NCBI GenBank assembly: GCA_003193925.1
Contig: PSPG01000007.1
Coordinates: 13,612 to 77,611 of the forward strand
Source of the DNA: Candidatus Thalassarchaeum betae
GTDB taxonomy: Archaea; Thermoplasmatota; Poseidoniia; Poseidoniales; Thalassarchaeaceae
Direction of reading: 5' to 3'
DNA: 64,000 nucleotides
Shown here: positions 60,240-64,000 of the stretch, one piece after another
How positions within the stretch are numbered: position 1 is the first letter of the stretch
How the letters are laid out: every line of letters starts with the position of its first letter
The notes under the pieces: generated by a model
What the model was told of the DNA's origin: nothing
Database searches by the model: none
The model's input: only the letters and a program-made list of their open reading frames with translations
Made by a program: the position numbers and the translations under genes

Positions 60240-60280
60240 TGTGGCCAGCGTTGATATGGAGTCAGCGGGGCAGCGGTTCC

Positions 60281-61072
60281 ATGCACGGCGAGAGTGATGG
60301 AAGAACTCGAGACCGCTCAACCCAGATCGCCCTGACCCTGGGACTGCTGCTCTTCGCGTCGGTCATCCTCGGCTCAGGTGCTCTTGGAGACGCGAATGAC
60401 CTGATTGCCTCGGATGAGAATTTAGATGCCGACCGCGATGACGCGAATGACCGCGTAGACTTGGAGATGGACCGAGAGCTCGGCCGAGAGAATGACGAGT
60501 GGGGCATGGCCAAGAATGACCGCGACTGGGAGGAAAATCGGATTGACCCCAAGGTCCGGCAGGAAATGGCCTACATGAGGTGCCATGACCACGTCTTCGG
60601 GACTTTCTGGGAGAACACTGGAGACGTCCTCGAATTGGAGGACGGTTCCGGCTTCGAGATTACCATATACGACGATGAGGGCAACGAGGAGGGCTGGTTC
60701 CTCCCCCCCGATGCGATGTGGCAGATAACTTCCGGGCTAGACGCTCTCGTCGACTCCTGTGCTGACATGAAGATGCAGAAGATGGATCGCGGAATGGACA
60801 GGGACGACCGCCGAGGCCACGACCGCCACAGGATCGACTGCGACCGGATCGACTGGGACGAGGATGAGCCCCGGGACACCAACGACGAGGAGTCGGATCG
60901 AGTGGACGAGGATGACAGGCGAGACCGCATCCACCAGATGATCCGAGAGCGGTGCGCTGACCGCGGCGACTGGGATGGGGACTGGGACCGCGAAGACTGG
61001 GTCGACGAGGACGGGGAGACCGATGAGGTTGACTCCGACGAAGACGAGAACGAGAACGAGCCCCGGGACTAG
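60281..61072 (+). CDS. Asp/Arg-rich secreted protein of unknown function
   Basis: A 263-residue protein. ATG 60281 is followed by a hydrophobic segment (IALTLGLLLFASVILGSGALG) that reads as a signal peptide or anchor; the upstream frame adds no support. The rest is extremely charged: runs such as DADRDDANDRVDLEMDREL and DRDDRRGHDRHRIDCDRID, and an acidic end (DEVDSDEDENENE). A short uncharged island in the middle (HDHVFGTFWENTGD, WFLPPDAMWQITSG) may be a small folded domain. Composition, not family, defines it; it may bind cations or mediate surface charge. It shares a CTAG stop overlap with the gene at 61069. Confidence 0.62.
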   Translation: MHGESDGRTRDRSTQIALTLGLLLFASVILGSGALGDANDLIASDENLDADRDDANDRVDLEMDRELGRENDEWGMAKNDRDWEENRIDPKVRQEMAYMRCHDHVFGTFWENTGDVLELEDGSGFEITIYDDEGNEEGWFLPPDAMWQITSGLDALVDSCADMKMQKMDRGMDRDDRRGHDRHRIDCDRIDWDEDEPRDTNDEESDRVDEDDRRDRIHQMIRERCADRGDWDGDWDREDWVDEDGETDEVDSDEDENENEPRD

Positions 61073-61629
61073 TCGAGCGAGATGCGCTCTGCCTTAGGGC
61101 CGAGCCGGAACACCACGACCAGAGCCACTATGCCGATGAGCAGCAGCACGGCTGAGATTATCGGGTTCAGCACTGTCGCCGAGTCGGAAGGCAGCCATAT
61201 CGGCAGGATGTCGAACAGCGACTCGTCGCGCACCAGCTTGCCGCCTATCGACGAGGCCATCGTGGTCATCAGGAAGGCCATCACGGCCGTGAGTCCCTGC
61301 AGCGCGCTGAGAGGGCGCACGTAGGCGGCCCAGAACCCCAGTGCGAGGCCACTGTAGACGAACTTGTTGTACAACAGGGCGTTGGTCACCGCGTTGTCGG
61401 CGGCGAACGAGCCGCTCAGCATGGCAATCGGCATGAAAGCGAGGCCGAGCGAGGCGCCGGCGAGGGCGGCCTTGTCCATCGTACTCATCATGCTCTCGGA
61501 GGAGAGCCTGCCGGTCATCCCCGGGAACAAGCTCGCCACGGTGCAACCCACTGCGCAGAGAGTTGCCAGCACCATCGTGCCTACGACGATCTCGCCCATC
61601 ACCGCGTGGAAGGTCGCTGCGCTGATCAT
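61069..61629 (-). CDS. Small polytopic membrane protein
   Basis: A 186-residue protein with about five hydrophobic segments, from HAVMGEIVVGTMVLATLCAVGC through VLNPIISAVLLLIGIVALVVVF. One His is at the start of the first helix (residue 8). It has no recognised family. Its ATG overlaps the stop of the gene at 61629, which is itself overlapped by the gene at 62762, so the three form one operon of a membrane protein with two surface proteins. A heme or cytochrome-b-like role is only speculative. Confidence 0.6.
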   Translation of the reverse strand: MISAATFHAVMGEIVVGTMVLATLCAVGCTVASLFPGMTGRLSSESMMSTMDKAALAGASLGLAFMPIAMLSGSFAADNAVTNALLYNKFVYSGLALGFWAAYVRPLSALQGLTAVMAFLMTTMASSIGGKLVRDESLFDILPIWLPSDSATVLNPIISAVLLLIGIVALVVVFRLGPKAERISLD

Positions 61630-62765
61630 CAGTCATCGCCTCCCGGCGGGTTCTCTGGGTCTGCCACCCACTCCTCCTCCACTGGATCCCACAGCCACCC
61701 GGGGGCCTCCTCGGATGACACGAGCCTCGACCAGTAGTCGTCTGCCGGCTCCGGCTCTAGACCGGGCGGGGGCGGCGGGACTTCCTCGGCCTGCGCCGCC
61801 TCGACCTCCTCGGTGTGGTCTAGCTCGGGCCTTCCCTCCCATGGTGAGAGGCGGGTCTGGAGTGCCACGAGGAAGGCGAGCACAAGGAAGGCGAAGGCGA
61901 GGGACTGCAGGCGGGCATCCCATATCCCCCCGTCGAAGGGCGGTGGCTTGGTCCCCACGGTCAGCCACGGCTGCACGATCGAGAACTCCCCGTTCGAGGT
62001 CGTCACCTGATACTGCATCCTAGTGTCACCTATGGTCGCAGGGAGCATGACCGCCCAGACGTCGTCCTCGACCATCTGGGCCTCGGCGTCGTGCGGCACC
62101 CACTCGCCATCGAGCATCCACTGCACGGAGACCGAAGTCGCGTTCTTGGTGCGAATGACAGTCGGCGAATCGTCGCCGGTCACTCTCATCTCGGGGGTCC
62201 AGTCGAAGGAGAAGCCAGGCAGATTCTCCGGCACCGGCTGGACATCGACCGAGTAGCCCATGGTAAGAGCGGAATAGGCCCAATTGTTGGGGTTCGGGTT
62301 GACCCCGTGATGAATCGAGGCGAACAGGTTCTGCATCCCTGCATGCTCCGGTGCCAGCATCACCCAAGTGAGGGTTATCGAGCCGCTCGGCGGCACGACG
62401 ACTAGGACGTAATTGTGCAAGCCGCCGTTGGGGTCCTGCAGGATGTGCCACCCGTGATCCTCGGGTCGGTCGTCGTTGCCATTGGCCGAGCCGAGCAGGA
62501 AGACGCCAAGCAACCGGTTGCCGGACAGGCTCATCCCGCTTGCCGTGACATGGATCGCGATCGCGGTGCCGGTGAACGCCATGGAGTCCACGGAGATCGT
62601 CACTGTGCCGTCAGAGGGGCTGCTCAGGGCCGGGTCGCCGTGGCACGAACCGCCGCAGGTGTAGTCCCTGCCGGCATCGCTCTCCCCACCGGGGTTGGCG
62701 ACGCCCGCACTTGTTGCGAGCAACAGTGCGATGACTGCGAGGACCGCGGCGCGCGAGCGCATCAT
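61629..62765 (-). CDS. Exported protein with a CxxxCH motif and membrane anchor
   Basis: A 378-residue protein: signal peptide (AAVLAVIALLLATSAGVA), then YTCGGSCHGDP with Cys37, Cys41 and His42 (CxxxCH, one residue longer than the usual heme c CxxCH). A beta-sandwich follows, with MSLSGNRLLGVFLLG and GSITLTWVMLAPEHAG, which resembles the choice-of-anchor V type seen in secreted bacterial proteins. A second beta region (VSVQWMLDGEWVPHDAEAQ) and one membrane helix near residue 290 (LAFAFLVLAFLVALQ) follow. The cytoplasmic tail is proline-rich with a WLWDPVEEEWV motif. Heme binding is possible but unproven. Confidence 0.68.
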   Translation of the reverse strand: MMRSRAAVLAVIALLLATSAGVANPGGESDAGRDYTCGGSCHGDPALSSPSDGTVTISVDSMAFTGTAIAIHVTASGMSLSGNRLLGVFLLGSANGNDDRPEDHGWHILQDPNGGLHNYVLVVVPPSGSITLTWVMLAPEHAGMQNLFASIHHGVNPNPNNWAYSALTMGYSVDVQPVPENLPGFSFDWTPEMRVTGDDSPTVIRTKNATSVSVQWMLDGEWVPHDAEAQMVEDDVWAVMLPATIGDTRMQYQVTTSNGEFSIVQPWLTVGTKPPPFDGGIWDARLQSLAFAFLVLAFLVALQTRLSPWEGRPELDHTEEVEAAQAEEVPPPPPGLEPEPADDYWSRLVSSEEAPGWLWDPVEEEWVADPENPPGGDD

Positions 62766-64000
62766 GCACCCCTCCTGCGGCTCTCTGCGAGTGTGAGCCC
62801 GATGGCCGCCGCACCGAGCAGGAGCAGCAGCGCGGCTATCGGGATTGCGAGCAGCTTGGGCGAGCCGGTCGGGTCGGTGTCTACCGAGTCAGCCGCAGTG
62901 GTGGCATCGACGCTGACCATGTTCACCCCGTCGACGATCCAGACCACCTCGTTCCCGTCGACCACCGTGGTCACCGCGTAGTACAGCACCGAAGCGACTG
63001 GGGCCGTCTCGCTCCAGGTGGTGTCGCTCGTCACGCCCGCTGGCTCCATGTCGAGCGGGACGGGCTCGCCCCAGAGGGGGACTTCGTCCATCGAGGTCAG
63101 ACCGACCACGGTGGTGATCGGGCTGGTTGAGCGGTAGACCCTGTACTCCGACGAGGAGCCGGACCAAGCGAGGTGGACGGTGGAACCGTCGAGGCTGGCG
63201 GAGAGCGAGGAGACCATAATCACAGAGCCGAACACGATGTCGTTCTCCAGCGTGTCAGAGCCGCCCATGTCGTCGATGACGGTGAGGGAGACGGTGTGCA
63301 CGCCTCCCGGGAGCAGGACACCTATCGACTGGCCGGCGAGCTCGACACCGTTGATCGTCCAGAACCAAGTGACTACCTCGCCGTCGGGGTCGGACGAGTT
63401 CGAGGCGTCGAAGCTCGCCATCGCACCGGGTACAGGTGGCTCGGGCGAGGTCGACCAGAACGCGGTGGGGGGCAGGTTGGCGATAGTGACGCTCTGCGAG
63501 GCCGAGCTCGACAGCCCCCAAGGGTCGTTGGCGAACACCGTCACGCCCCATAGTTGGCCGGGCTCGAGGCGCGAGGCTGGGACGAGCGAGGCGCCATCGA
63601 ATTCAGGCACGTGGAATCCGTTCCTCGACCACTGGTAGTCGAACAGCACTATCTCCTCATCGGGGTCCTCTGAGTATGCCTCGGCCGCGAGGTCGTGTAG
63701 CGAGTCCGGAATGCCGATGCTGCCGGAGAAGTCCCCGCCGAGGGTGATCTCTGGCGCGCTCGGGGGGGCGTTCTGGATGGCGCGCGCGTTGGTCTTCATC
63801 GAGGAGCCGAGGTCCTCGCCGTCGCCGGGAACCACCTGCACGGACCAATGCTGGTCTCTGACCGTCTCAGAGGCGGGGATGGTGGTCATCCCGTCGTAAT
63901 CCCGCTCCCACTCGCCGTTGACCCACCAGCGGATCTCGCTGTTGGACTCGGCGTCGCCGTCTATGTCCGTCTGCTCCCACACCACTGAGAGGTTCGTCGT
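62762..64000 (-). CDS. Large surface protein with PKD-like domains and C-terminal anchor, N terminus outside window
   Basis: The frame is open at the right edge (base 64000), so at least 412 C-terminal residues are visible. Repeats of PKD or Ig-like type are seen, for example DASNSSDPDGEVVTWFWTIN and VSLTVIDDMGGSDTLEND, the D-x-DG...W pattern of PKD. A fibronectin-like strand region (HLAWSGSSSEYRVYRST) comes next. A C-terminal membrane helix LLAIPIAALLLLLGAAAIG and basic tail SRRRGA close it. It heads the operon 62762-61069 with 4-nt overlaps. Confidence 0.78.
   Translation of the reverse strand, partial: TTNLSVVWEQTDIDGDAESNSEIRWWVNGEWERDYDGMTTIPASETVRDQHWSVQVVPGDGEDLGSSMKTNARAIQNAPPSAPEITLGGDFSGSIGIPDSLHDLAAEAYSEDPDEEIVLFDYQWSRNGFHVPEFDGASLVPASRLEPGQLWGVTVFANDPWGLSSSASQSVTIANLPPTAFWSTSPEPPVPGAMASFDASNSSDPDGEVVTWFWTINGVELAGQSIGVLLPGGVHTVSLTVIDDMGGSDTLENDIVFGSVIMVSSLSASLDGSTVHLAWSGSSSEYRVYRSTSPITTVVGLTSMDEVPLWGEPVPLDMEPAGVTSDTTWSETAPVASVLYYAVTTVVDGNEVVWIVDGVNMVSVDATTAADSVDTDPTGSPKLLAIPIAALLLLLGAAAIGLTLAESRRRGA

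Noticed and set aside
61629-62765. Assignment as a cytochrome c
   Set aside because: The motif is CxxxCH rather than CxxCH, and only one is present; heme binding is not supported enough for a call.

Overview
The window looks like a chromosomal segment of a planktonic euryarchaeon, most likely Marine Group II (Candidatus Poseidoniales) or a close relative; this is inference from gene content, with no rRNA to confirm it. Archaeal markers are RadA, a Hel308-type helicase next to a Cgi121-like KEOPS subunit, the wyosine enzymes Taw1 and Taw2, an initiator tRNA-Met with an A1:U72 pair, and TATA-like boxes about 25 nt upstream of tRNA and start codons. Mixed in are bacterial-type genes (uvrC, orn, msrA, a Bacteroidetes-like dihydroorotase, a GULO/ALO-type oxidase and a phosphatidylcholine-synthase remnant), as is common in this group. 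I see no rRNA, CRISPR array, insertion sequence or prophage. Many starts follow a GGTGA motif, and TTG and GTG starts are frequent.

Layout. 1-246 is the end of a LeuA-family synthase. 305-9206 holds a giant calcium-binding-repeat subtilase, an AstE/ASPA-type deacylase, a hotdog thioesterase, Hel308 and Cgi121. 9272-15278 holds a small Cys-pair protein, an M3 peptidase, an MFS transporter, radA, tRNA-iMet and pyrC. 15279-20861 holds a beta-propeller lipoprotein, pcm, a hydrolase, and a dockerin gene plus a truncated relative; these three surface genes share a promoter. A hairpin-rich intergenic tract (about 20461-20705) follows. 20858-27414 holds a GNAT enzyme, a membrane-tethered regulator, an M29-like protein, thiamine pyrophosphokinase, an AI-2E-family exporter, two glycosyltransferases and the pcs remnant. 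27451-32097 is a 1548-residue beta-helix/PKD surface protein. 32216-36634 holds two stand-alone RAM-domain proteins, a STAND ATPase with a DNA-binding head, and uvrC. 36631-43957 holds another large surface protein, Taw2, a JAMM-motif protein, oligoribonuclease, an MFS transporter and a membrane protein. 44000-50378 holds a small membrane protein, an FAD oxidase, guaB-msrA, a retropepsin-like protein and two YbjQ-type proteins. 50375-57745 holds an M28 lipoprotein peptidase, Taw1 and a three-gene FtsX-type ABC system. 57857-64000 holds two divergent GT4 enzymes, an Asp/Arg-rich secreted protein and a three-gene membrane/surface operon running off the right edge.

How the genes fit together. 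The dominant theme is an exported proteolytic and adhesive surface: S8 and M28 peptidases, beta-helix, PKD, propeller and dockerin proteins, most with a signal peptide or lipobox and often a single C-terminal membrane anchor. The intracellular M3 peptidase, transporters and glycosyltransferases fit a protein- and polysaccharide-degrading particle-associated heterotroph. Repair (Hel308, RadA, UvrC, MsrA, PCMT), tRNA modification (Cgi121, Taw1, Taw2) and core biosynthesis (pyrC, guaB, thiN, leuA-like) make up most of the rest.

The gene packing is extremely tight. Of 14 convergent pairs, four have stop codons exactly back to back and four share stop codons in a 4-nt overlap. The least explained signals are the shared propeller/dockerin promoter with its decayed copy, the hairpin tract at 20461-20705, the palindrome at the truncation point of the pcs remnant, and the JAMM-motif protein.
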